Source: Sphagnum compactum (taxonomy: Eukaryota > Bryophyta > Sphagnopsida > Sphagnales). Taken from it: a DNA stretch of 64,000 nt. Shown here in pieces: positions 36,701-46,948 of this stretch (its first letter is position 1; every line of letters begins with the position of its first letter). The position numbers and the translations under genes are program-made. The stretch lies in contig OZ234503.1 of assembly GCA_965153455.1 (NCBI GenBank), positions 248,001 to 312,000 of the forward strand, written 5' to 3'. The notes below the pieces were generated by a model. It was given only the letters and a program-made list of their open reading frames with translations. It did not search any database and was not told where the DNA came from.

Positions 36701-37220
36701 ATCAATCCATAACCCATACTAACCCCTTTCTATTTTTGGTTTTGCAGAGGTGGTGTTTGCTACCTCTAAGGTGTTCACACTATATTCCTTCATTGATCAA
36801 TAAGTAATGGGAACATAGATTTAGCCATAAATCACATCTAGGATGTACCATATTAATTTGTTGGAAACATGTGTGAAAGTTTTACATGTTGTATGTATGT
36901 CATTGCTTGAAGGTGGAATGGATCCCTAATTTGGCATGTAAGCTTTATCAAGAAGAAGATGACAATTGAACTTAAATTTTGAAATTCACCGCAAGAGTAT
37001 TTGACATTTTGAATGTCGATATTGGGTTAATTTAGTTAAGCACATAGCAAAGCCAACCTAGATGTTTGATGAAACTTCATGCAAATATAATATGTCACTA
37101 TATAATTAGTTCAAGGTTAATGTTGGGAATCCCATGGTTAATTCTAGGTACCTATTAGAGGCATGCTTAAATTAAACACGCATGTAAAAGGCTCGATGTT
37201 AATCTTGACTTGATTTAATT
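33771..37220. other. AT-rich region without a recognised gene
   Basis: I find no recognisable gene. A plus-strand frame at 34575-35060 contains repeated SSDPLD/SNSSDPLD-type phrases from short tandem duplications (34640-34770) and is Ser/Asp-rich; it has no known domain and could be a fragment of a repeat-encoded protein. Another low-complexity frame lies at 34029-34382 on minus. From 35400 to 35760 two diverged copies of AACATTAGATTCAAACA..GTTAAACTTA occur about 270 bp apart. Confidence 0.4.
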
Positions 37221-39130
37221 AATTCCATCCCCGCCGCTTTCCTCCCTTTCCTTTTCTTCCCCGCCCTCTTTCTTTGCCCCTTCTTTCTTTCTACTACCCT
37301 TTTTTTTCCTTCTTCCACCTATTCCTTTATTTACGTTTCGCCCACCTTCCTACTTCTACCCTTATCCTTATAACCCTTTCCCCCGCCCTCTCCCTCCTCC
37401 TGCCCCGTAATTTTTTTCTCCTTTTCCCCTTTTGCCCCCCCGCCTTCCGCCCCGCCCTCCGCCTCGCCTCCTTTCCCTTCCCCACTCCCCGTCCTTCCTC
37501 GCTTACGTTTTGCCTCCCTTCCTTCCCTTCCGTTATATTTTCCCCATCTTTTGCCTTTTCTTCCTAATAATTTCCATTTTTCTTTTTGCCCTTCTCCTCC
37601 CCTTCCCTTGAATTATCCCTCATATCCCTAATTTATCGCCCCTACGCCCCCTTCCCTCGCCCCCTTCTCCCCTTATGCCCACCCTTTCGCTTTTGCCCTG
37701 CTTCCCCGCATTTCCCCCCTTATGCCCTGCTTTCCCGCTCCCCCCCCCCCCCCCCCTTATGCCCAACTTCCCCCTTTCCCCCCCCCTTATGCCCTACTTC
37801 TCACCTTTTCCTCCACTTTTCCCTAAACTTCTCCTCTTTTGCCCCGCCCCTGCCCCCTCTATTCGCTTTTCTCCTATATATCCCCTTTTTCCGCTTTACT
37901 CCCGCTTATGCCCCGCTTCCCTCGTTATGCCCTGCCTTCCCCCCCCCCCCTCTTATGTCAAACCCACCCGCTTAACCCCCGCTATGCCCCTTTATCCCCT
38001 TCTTTCCCACCCTTCTTTATCCTTTCCGCTTCCCCCCTTTTCTGCCCCCCCTCAACCCCCTAAACCCTGCTTATGCCAAACTTATCCCCCGACCCCCCTT
38101 TATGCCCTGCCCTCCGCTTTTTTCAATTCTTCCCCCCCCCCCCCCCCCCTCTCTTATGCCCCGCCTTTCTCCTTTCGCCCTCCTTATCTTTTATGCCCCG
38201 CTTCTTCCCTTTTCCTAACTTATGCTCCCCTTTCCCCTATTTCCTACCCCTATGCCCCGCTTCTTTGCTTTTCTCCCGCTCTTTGGCCCTCCTAAACCCT
38301 TTTGCCCTCCTCCCGCCCTAAACCACCTAACTTTTGCCCCGCCCCTACTATTTTTATAATTTTTACTTTGCCTTTTTACCCCTCCCTTTTTCTCCTGCGC
38401 CGCTCCTACCTTTCTTAACCTCTACGCTTCCCTTTGCCTCGCTTCTCCCCGACCTTACCTTAAAACCCTTCCATCTTGCCTTTCCTTTCCCCTTCTCTCT
38501 TATACCTCCTAAACCTCCCTACTTCTCTTCCCCTTATGCAACCTTTTTTCCCTTTTCGCCCCTTTTTCCCAAATCTTTTTACGTATTTCCTTATTATTTT
38601 CCCTTCCCCTCCATCTGCCTTTGCCAAAAGTCCCCTTTTTGCTTTCCACCTTTGCCCCCCTCGCCTTTGCCCTGACCTTCTTTCTCCCTTCCCGCTTTGC
38701 CCCCTCTCCGCTTGCTAAATTTCGCTTTGCTCAAATCTCGTTTCTCCAAACCCCATTTTCTAAAACCCCTTTCTGCTCAACGATACTTACTTTTGAACTT
38801 TCTTTTATTCCTCTCTTTTGCTTTTTTGCTTCTCGCAATACCACCGCAAACCTTCCCCTCAATATCTCTTTTGCACATTAATTCTCTCCACCAAATTTAT
38901 CCCCTTTTCCACCTTTCTACCTCGCCTATCGACTTCTTTCCCCTCCTCTCAAATTTTCCCACCTTTCTCCCCACTTACGCCAAATTTATCCCCTTTTCCA
39001 CCTTTCTACCTCGCCTATCGACTTCTTTCCTCTCCTCTCAAATTTTCCCACCTTCCTCCCTGCTTACGCCAAATTTATCCCCTTTTCCACCTTTCTACCT
39101 CGCCTCTCAACTTCTTTCCCCTCCTCCCAC
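37221..39130 (+). repeat. Polypyrimidine block (C/T on the plus strand), 1.9 kb
   Basis: Nearly every base on the plus strand is C or T. A loose unit such as TTATGCCC(T/C)GCTTCCC recurs dozens of times, with C runs of about 17-19 at 37741-37757 and 38131-38148. Purines occur mainly in the phrases TTATGCC and AAACCC. The frames are open because stop codons need purines, so predicted Pro/Leu/Phe-rich peptides are artefacts. Such mirror-like homopyrimidine DNA can form triplexes. The block ends in a well-ordered 89-bp tandem repeat. Confidence 0.85.
38892..39125 (+). repeat. Tandem repeat, 89 bp x about 2.6
   Basis: CAAATTTATCCCCTTTTCCA starts at 38892, 38981 and 39070, each followed by CCTTTCTACCTCGCC and, in the first two, CAAATTTTCCCACC. 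Copies differ by only a few bases, so this is much younger than the surrounding polypyrimidine DNA. Confidence 0.92.
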
Positions 39131-40870
39131 TCATGACATTGTTAGGAAAGGATTCATGACCTTGTCATGGACAGTTTCACGACATTCTCCACATCACTAG
39201 GTATATAGCTTAGAACCACTTGTCAACAAAAACACACCTAGTTTACAATAGCTCTTCCAAATCCAAGACAAGGGAGCAACCAAAAATCTATCTATGAAGA
39301 GAAAGCTTTGTCCAAATCAAAAAAGAATATTGAACAAAAAAACACTAAACCTTTTTTTAATTTTCAAACCTTATATCTTTCTCATTTTTAAAAGAAACAT
39401 TTTGAGTGATTATAAAATCATGGGTGTAACAATTGGAGCTTTACAAAAAAAAATTCAAACTTCAGAGACCATGGAACGATGTCCAATGATGGCAAAGATC
39501 CAAATCACAAACTATTTCAGCACATCCATCACCAAACATTGACTCATTATTTAGAGATCTCATTATTACGAAATCTCGTTTTGATAGGCCCACCCATCCT
39601 TCAACATGGACCCTTTACTTTGAGAGTCTGTATCTTCCTCATTTCTTGTCATTTTCTTAGTAATTTTCATGGTCATGGTTGTGGCAAGTGGAGGTCTACA
39701 ATATTTCTTGGAAGTTCATAGCCAATTGAGGAATGTTCAAAATTTTAAACCTTTGGATCCACTACGTGTTCAGTCACTGGCTAGTAGTAATGGCTTTCCT
39801 AGGTGATGGGCAGATGTGTTTCCTGTTTTCAAGATAGGCGTAGAGCTTTCTGACGACATTTCGCCAAAAAGCGAAAACAGAAAAAAAGAAAAAGAGAGGT
39901 GATTCTGGAGGTTTTGAGGTGCCAGAAGCGAGGAAAAAATAAAGTAAAAATCGCAAGATTTGTATGTTTGGTCTATATTGTGTAGTCAAAAATAAAGGAG
40001 AAGGATTAAAGATTTGTACTTTATTTCTGGTTTATAGCCAGATGTGACTAAATCTTGCTAGAGTCGAACCCCACTTTTTCTGCAAGAAGCCATGGGTGAT
40101 CATCACTTTGGCTTCAAACACAAAATCCTAAGAGAAACACTGGAATCTAGGACTCTGGACTTCTGCACACCAGTGTTTTTTAGTCAATTTTGCCATGTAG
40201 CCAAAGTGTCGATGATCCAGAAGAATATTTAGCCAGATTTGGCTACAACCTAAACATGAAAGTAACTTTTTTTTTAAAAAAAAGCCTTCTTTCTTACTGG
40301 CTACCTACATGAACCATGTATAGAAATCTGGCGATATTTCTTTAACTTTTGGTCAACTTCTGGCAATATTGGAAAACACTTGATTTTAGCACTTTTAATT
40401 CTCAATATAGCTTCCTGGCCATATATATATCCAGCAAAAAAGAAAAGGCTCCTGGAGACGTGGAGCAAACAGTGCAAAAAAAGACGAAAAGATGATGATG
40501 CAAATAAAATGCCGAGGCAAGACCTTTTATTCCCAAAGAAAACATCCTGTGCGAGGAGGGAGAACAATCTGGTGAGAACAAATGTCGAGACCGTTGTCAG
40601 GCTCCAATCCAATCCAGGCGACGATAATAATAATAATGATTATATATATTTCAGTAGAGCTCCAGTCATTGTAACATGATTCATTGGCACGGTTCATGAC
40701 CAAGGACGCTGCGGTTTACTTTCATCGCTTTCAAGCCAAGCAGTCGAAGGTTTCGACTTTCCGTTGTTTGTAAATTCGACGCTGGCCAAAGGCAAAGGAA
40801 TCGGAAAGTAAAGGGATTTGAGGAAGAATTGGATGTGGCGGAACTGGAGGCAGATCGTCGGCCCACGGAC
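39131..40870. other. Upstream region of the reductase gene
   Basis: No gene is recognised from 39131 to about 40600. A TATATATAT box lies at 40422-40432 and another AT-rich TATA-like stretch (ATTATATATATTTCAG) at 40639-40654. From about 40700 the reductase frame is open upstream of its first in-frame ATG and reads like a transit peptide (Arg/Ser/Lys-rich), but begins after a TGA near 40698. An ATG in another frame (about 40698) gives a short upstream frame that ends at TAA. Confidence 0.4.
40639..40654 (+). promoter_or_regulatory. Candidate TATA region for the aldo/keto reductase
   Basis: An AT-only stretch (TTATATATATTT) lies about 220 bp upstream of the first in-frame ATG. Position fits a plant core promoter with a leader, but nothing else confirms it. 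Confidence 0.25.
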
Positions 40871-43800
40871 ATGCCGACGACCATGGGCAGCAATGGTAGC
40901 TCCATTCCTGTTCGCTCAGTTGGAAGCTTCCCAATTCCTGCCATTATCACAGGTTCTCTGTCTCCGTCTCTGTATCTGTCGCCTCTCCTTGTTGGAAATA
41001 TTTCTCCCAGGAAATCAACGGCAACTTGAAATCGAGCTCTCTTTCCCCCCCCGCTTCCTTTGACAATTATGTTCGGATTTCATTCAACAATGTAAAATAA
41101 CGAGTTTCCTTCCTTAGGGATTCTTGAATTGGTGTGTTGCTGTGCGGTCTTAGGAATGTGGCAGGTAGCTGGAGGCCGTGGAAAAAATGACCAAAAGAAG
41201 GCTGCCGAGGAGATGAAACGATACGCCTTTGCAGGCCTTGGTGTCTTCGACATGGGTGACATCTGTGAGTTTTGTTCTCCTTTGGGACCAGGCTCACCGG
41301 ATTGTGTCAGTAGTAGATGCATTCCTATATTTTGCAGCAAGATCTGAAAATTGCCAATATTTTAAGGGAATGCTGAAACCCTAGTTTCGATGCACTACAG
41401 TTTTGCAGCAAGATCTCAGAATTGCAAATGTTGTCAGAGAAAGGGGAAACCCTAGTTTAGATGCACTACAGTTTTGTAGCAAGAACTGAAAATTGCAAAT
41501 GTTGTAAGGGAATGTTGAAGCCCTAGCTTTTAGGAACAGCCTAGTTTTTACAAAACTCTCATGTTCTCTGTGAAGGAGGACATGCAAGCAAGTCTCGGAA
41601 TATTGATTTGCATTAAGCTCAGCAAAATATCCGAATTCTATGGACCTGGAATTTCTTTCACATATGTTAGTAGTCCGAGTTGTTCTTTCATACATGGGAA
41701 CTGGTACTTTAAAACTTAACAAAAGCGGAATCTATCTCTGTCGCAGATGGACCTGCTGAAGAAATTTATTGCAAGTTCTTGAAGGAGTATCTGGGTGCAA
41801 ATCTCGTCCTTGGCTTCATGAAATTTGTCTCTCGTTATGGTAAAGGCTCTTTCTGTCTTCAGCATACTCTGAGGACTGATATATCTCTTTCTAGCTGTTG
41901 TATCCATATGTTTCCTTTCCTATCGGTTGCCAAGTTTTATTCCTTTTTAGCGGATTCCCAACTGCCCGTGCTTCTTGCAGAATCATTTTGATGTTCTCTC
42001 ACTCAAATTAGACAAAAAGAGGACTCAATCCTGCGACATAAAGCTTTGATGTTGGTCAAGCATGACCATTTCATCTACATGTAGAGAAGTTAATCACCAA
42101 GAGACCGGTGTGTAGGCAGTAGCGGTGCGGACACATGAGAAGTGGTGGTATCCAGCATTGATCGATCCTGCAAGCCTACGGGGGTGTCTACATTGGACAT
42201 GGTCCAGTTTCATTGGTGCAAGCGTTTTCACAATGTTTTGTATGTGATGGGCTCACCGTCATGGGGTTTGGCCAGTGTGTCTTTTCTGATTCGTTTTGAA
42301 CATGAAGGTATTGTGTTCCTTCCTCTCAAATTTGAGGTTTCATTTTCTTGTCTCTGTGTCTTCCTGAGAGTTCATGCCACAGCACATTTTTACTTCCTCT
42401 GAGCTGTCAACCTTAATCATTTTCTGTCATTTTGCTTTTGTCCATGGCTCTTAACGTCATCCTTCAGAACTTACATTTCTTCTTCATTCGGTTTATCATA
42501 GAGATGGTCTGTGAATGTAAAACCAATATTTTCATCTTCGGCTATCTCATCAGGGTCTGCCTCTCTCAGATGCCAATGGGCAATTAATAGAGCTTCTCTT
42601 CTCACCTTCTCTTCCCTGTTCTTTACATGCCATGACCACTAATTTCCAGAGACTTGAGAGGATATTTGACTTTTTAGTTTCTTTTGCAAGGATACTGCTG
42701 TTGTGTGTTAGGATTGGTTGGCCTTCTAAGCTGTCAAGCCTAATGTTATCAATGTGCAACACCTGTCTTTTTGTTTGACTTGGTCTTCTTCACCCACCCG
42801 CACCTGTCAGTTAGATATGACGGTTGATGTGTATGAGACACAATGTTAAGTTGTTACATGGTTGGTGCATTGTTGTGCTTCATTACAGGTGGGATTATAC
42901 AGATGTCCATTATTTTGGTTCCGTGAAGTTGTTATATACACTTAAACTGGAGGGTAAGATAAAGGAGCTGGGGCTAACAAATTTTGACACTGTGCACATG
43001 GCCAAACTTTATGAGGAGTGGGCGATCCCAGTTGTCTCAAACCAGGTGAAGTTTGACCTCTCTTCTGCCCCATTTGACTCTGTTTCTATTCATATTTCAA
43101 CACAATGTGCACAGTATGACCTCCAAAAGCATCAAAGACCTTGTCCTTTAACCTTAGTGCCTTTTTTGCAAGTCTCAAGGCTGACCATAAAGCCCTGGCT
43201 TTCCTGGGGTCTGGGTAATTATGAACAACAAATGGATGCTTACATGAACAGATCAATAGAGAAATCTGGCAAGCTCTTGTAATGTCAAGGTAAGGTCCAA
43301 GCTAGGAATGAACTCCTGATGAAGTCAGCGGTCACCATTTTGTCACCTTGACCGTCCCCTTATTGCCCTTCCTCAAGCAGCTGTGGCTTCATGGCCTCGG
43401 AGGGGAAGCGTCTATGCTCCTAAGGTAGTCTTGAGAATGCAGGTTAATTCACTTCCTCTGCCCGTCAATTCTTTTTCTGTTGATGTGATTGCTTGTGGTT
43501 TCTTTTGGTGCGATAACACCCTCTGGGCTGAAGGGGACATTCGAACATTTGTCATTCCTATTGTCTCAGATATCAATGTCCTCTTTGTGGAAGCCCTAGG
43601 TAATTGGACCCATTGTTAAGGGTGACCGAGCAGGTTGCATATTCAATTATAGACCGAAGGCCAGAAAAGAAGATGGTTGCATGGTGCTTGAAACACAATG
43701 TTAAGATCTTTGCATATGGGTATGTATTTCCTTACGGAACACAACTGCAACAGCTTGAAGATCGTGGATGTGGTACTTAATTCCAAAGGATGAGCACAAG

Positions 43801-44598
43801 TACACAGAATTGTGCCCTGGGTAGAACTTTTCTAATGGTGGATGATTTTCTCATCGGCCATTCCCTCCTCATCTCCTGGTTGACAGAACCTCGGGTCTAG
43901 TGAGTTGCAAACAGATGTTGAGGATCCAGTGGTTGACAGGTCGCTACTAAGTGGATTCCTGTCAGAGAAGCATTCGGGGCATCCTGAGCCAAAAAAATTT
44001 GAGTTAACCACACAGTCCCTCTCCAAATACAAGCGCACCATTGACCAGCGGGATGGTGGTTGGATGCTTTTCCAGGTTAGAATCATCCCAAATGGAGTCA
44101 AACAAGAATTTGAGAAAACTTTCTTGGCAAGTGCTATTCTGTTTATCCCACCAATTTGTTGATACTAGTGGAGGGCAAGCCGGGTCTTACCATGATTTGG
44201 TGTTTGATTCATGTGGGATCCAGAAGCTTCTGCTTGTGCTGAGTCAAATGGCAGAGAAGCACAATGTGAGCATCAGCAATGTGGCAGTGCATGATATAGC
44301 TGACAAGCCTGCTGTAGCGGCAGTTATAATCGGTGCTCGGCTCAGCATAGCCGAGCACATCACTAGCAACCAGGCTACATTTTCTTTCCCAGGCCTTGAT
44401 CAAGGAGATGTTGCATTGATTCATGCAGTGGTGGAGAAGGGCGATGGAATTGCTGGGGATTGTGGTGATGAGTATTGCTGGCCTCCAAAGACAGGGTCCA
44501 AATTTCCAATGCTTCTTATAGATGAAGGGAAGCCCAGATTTCAACCTACTAAGCCACAGGGCATAGCAAAACTTGAATGGCGAGAGGGGAAAGAATGA
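40871..44598 (+). CDS. Aldo/keto reductase family protein (At2g27680-like), 8 exons
   Basis: Predicted NAD(P)H-dependent oxidoreductase of the AKR superfamily, probably plastid-targeted as its plant relatives are; substrate unknown. Exons by splice sites: 40871-40952, 41118-41264, 41747-41839, 42143-42215, 42889-43045, 43634-43719, 43940-44075, 44224-44598 (stop). They total 1149 nt (382 residues), near the family length. Landmarks in order: [25 protein letters not shown] (Asp and Tyr of the catalytic tetrad), GFMKFV (Lys), DMVQFHWWDY (His; codon restored across the splice), [40 protein letters not shown] and GDCGDEY. The exon 4 acceptor is uncertain: about ten family residues seem to be missing and an in-frame TGA lies just upstream. 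The C-terminus runs about 30 residues past GDCGDEY. The start is the first in-frame ATG. The TPR-CHAT gene follows in the same direction. Confidence 0.82.
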
Positions 44599-44810
44599 GT
44601 CTCATGCAGCCAAAATTCTGCAATCTGGGAATCTTGCACAATGATCGCTACAAAGATATGATCGGGTTCTCTATTAATGCTAAGACATGGAATAGTGCCT
44701 GTTAACGATAGGTGACCTTTGGGAGGTGGTTTTGCAGGCATGTTGTGCGCAATTAGTTTGACAATGAATGAAGAGCAGCAGGAAATGCTCGGGAGGGAAT
44801 GCAGCAAAAT

Positions 44811-44836
44811 GGGGGTATAGCTCAGTAGACTAGAGC
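44811..44836 (+). other. tRNA-like 5' segment with A box, truncated
   Basis: GGGGGTATAGCTCAGTAG followed by ACTAGAGC resembles the acceptor/D-arm start of a tRNA or the head of a tRNA-derived SINE. I find no B box (GGTTCGANTCC) or closing acceptor arm downstream, so it is not a functional tRNA gene. The same sequence is in the left duplicate at about 8355-8380. Confidence 0.4.
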
Positions 44837-45224
44837 ACACACAGGAGAGAAAGTATTTAGGAAATGTGAAGGCATATGATAGTTGTGCTTGTGCATCATT
44901 GTTTGGAATAAGAAGACTTTGCAGTTCTTTTTATTTTCACTTGGAAATATTCCACTTGGGATTTGATTGATGATATAGCCTATGCTGACCAAGATGGAGA
45001 AAAGCGGACCCGGTCGCGAAGCACCTTCTGCGAAGATGTCAACTCTCGAAGGTCTTTAGACCTCGACTCTACTGTCGGGGATTGGAAAGGGGCGTGTTGC
45101 TTCTGGGTCTGGACGCGATCAAGCCTACCAGCAGCAAGCGAAGATCTGTGGAAGGTGCAATTCCGCGTGAGCTTCTTTAGCTGTCAACTCTACTGTCGCG
45201 GATTGGAAAGGGGCGTGTTGCTTC

Positions 45225-45872
45225 TGTTGAAAATAGTGTTTGAATCTAATTCTCAATGTTGGTGAATGTTATTCACATTCATCAAAAGAATGAATACTAT
45301 TCACATCCTAATAAGTAGGTTAGGGTTTAAAAGTGGAAACTACTTAGGGATTGGCGACGGCTAGGGTTAGGGTTTTGTGATGATTAGGGTTAGATGGCGG
45401 CTAGGTTAGGTGTAACTGGCGGCTTCTTTAGGAGATAGTATATATACGGCTAGGGTTAGGGTTTTGTGGTGATTAGGGTTAGATGGCGGCTAGGTAAGGT
45501 GTAACTGGCGGTTTCTTTAGAGTTAAGAGATAGTATGTATAATAGAATGATTTCGGGTAACCTTTTATTCTCTTCTTTCATGTTTTGGTGTGCAGGTAAT
45601 AGGTTCAAACCTTGTCATTCTCTCCTTTGATTGTTTTGAGTTTAGATAGAAGATTCAAGCTTAGTTGTTCTTTTCTTTCATGGTTTTTATTCTCTTTTGA
45701 TTTTGAGGGCACATAAGAGCTCCAAGCCTTGTTAGTTTTTTCGAGCCATAGTTTTGTGATTGTATCAACCGATGCATACTACCTTTGCAATCTTTTTAAA
45801 GTTAATACAATTCTTTCATTTCGTAAGCCTTGAACGTTTCGTTCCCTTCTTGTTTTCAAGTAGTTTTCAATA
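45225..45872. mobile_element. Solo LTR (648 bp) inserted in the 121-bp repeat
   Basis: The segment begins TGTTGAAAATAG and ends TAGTTTTCAATA. The ends are near inverted repeats (TGTTGAAAA against TATTGAAAA), with the terminal CA changed to TA. It is flanked by GCTTC on both sides (45220-45224 and 45873-45877), a perfect 5-bp target duplication. The left duplicate at about 7430-7440 keeps the uninterrupted sequence. Inside are two tandem copies of about 105 bp (45355-45555) containing GGCTAGGGTTAGGGTTTTGTG and ending in a TATA-like GAGATAGTATATATA. That is consistent with an LTR promoter region. No internal retrotransposon genes are present. Confidence 0.85.
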
Positions 45873-46948
45873 GCTTCTAGTTTTGGATGTGAGCAAGGCT
45901 GCCAGCAGCAAGGAAGGATCTGTAGACAGTGCAATCCAGCGTGAGCGCCTGCAGCCCGCGGGTGCGTAGTCTTGGTAAAAGTACATGCGGGTATTGCTTG
46001 AAGTCACTATTCTTGGAGCTCACGTGCAAATAGTTTTGATATGTAGCCTTACGCTTTCAGTGTCCAAGGTTTTTAGCTCTCGGCTCTACTCGAGCTTCTT
46101 GCGGCAAACGGGTGCTTAACGTTGGTGTTTCTTAGAACGTTGGAAGGACTTCTTGCAACGATCCTGACTCCGATTCTCCTGCCATGATTCGTCTTATTAT
46201 TCTTTTTCTGCTGTGTTGCCACATAGAGCTTTTGTACTGTTGAAGCATGGAGAGGCCCAGAGTGGTCCATTTCCTGGGATTATTTGATGTCATTTGTGTG
46301 TCCTAAAACCAAGAATTGATGCAAAGGAAAATTGAAGAAATGAAGATTTGTAGGTTGTGAAACTGGGTGGTCTTGAAATAATGCAGAGACGTCTGAGAAA
46401 CCTTGGGGAATCACGTTAGAGCCAGCAGTTCATCCAATCTTCCTGACAGCAGCTGGAATCAGCAAAAAGGAGCTTACCTCTGGGATCAAATTAAGCGTCT
46501 ACTGGGTATGTATAGTGTTCTGCCTCGTCATGCCCTGGTTGAAAATATGCACTTGATTGAGGCCCTGGCCTGAAAAGAGTTCCTGGGCATTTCTCCCAAA
46601 ACTCCGGATGTGAACCTGTAAGTAGTGTGTGATACAGATAAGTTCCTTGTCTACGCATACGTGTAAAAGCATTCTTGGATATGGTCCCAAGAGTTAGAAT
46701 GAGTTTGCTTGTGGATAAGGGCATTGGCAGCATTAGTGGCTCTCAAGGAATTTGAAGGACTATCACACAGGTTGTGAAGTACTTTGTCAAATTAGGTTTT
46801 TTTGTGGATCAGTGTTGGCTTATTATGGTAATGCCCTCTGCACAGTGATTAAGTTTATTCTGACACTGGAAGTGAAGTCCGGGTTTCAGGCGACAGGCAT
46901 CCAGACTGCGAGCGGGACAGCCTTCAAGAATTTGAGCTGCATTCAGAC

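Larger units (their letters stand above)
44599..46948 (+). other. Intergenic region between reductase and TPR-CHAT gene
   Basis: Apart from the solo LTR and the 121-bp repeat units, no gene is seen. The first 400 bp match the left duplicate at roughly 92 percent by eye. A tRNA-like 5' segment lies at 44811-44836. The last 150 bp before the TPR-CHAT ATG stay similar to the left copy, but the frame upstream of the ATG is closed here by a TAA near 46850. Confidence 0.5.

Noticed and set aside
37274-38881. Long overlapping Pro/Leu/Phe-rich open frames on the plus strand
   Set aside because: Stop codons need purines, so C/T-only DNA is open in all frames. No start context, domain or splice pattern supports a protein.
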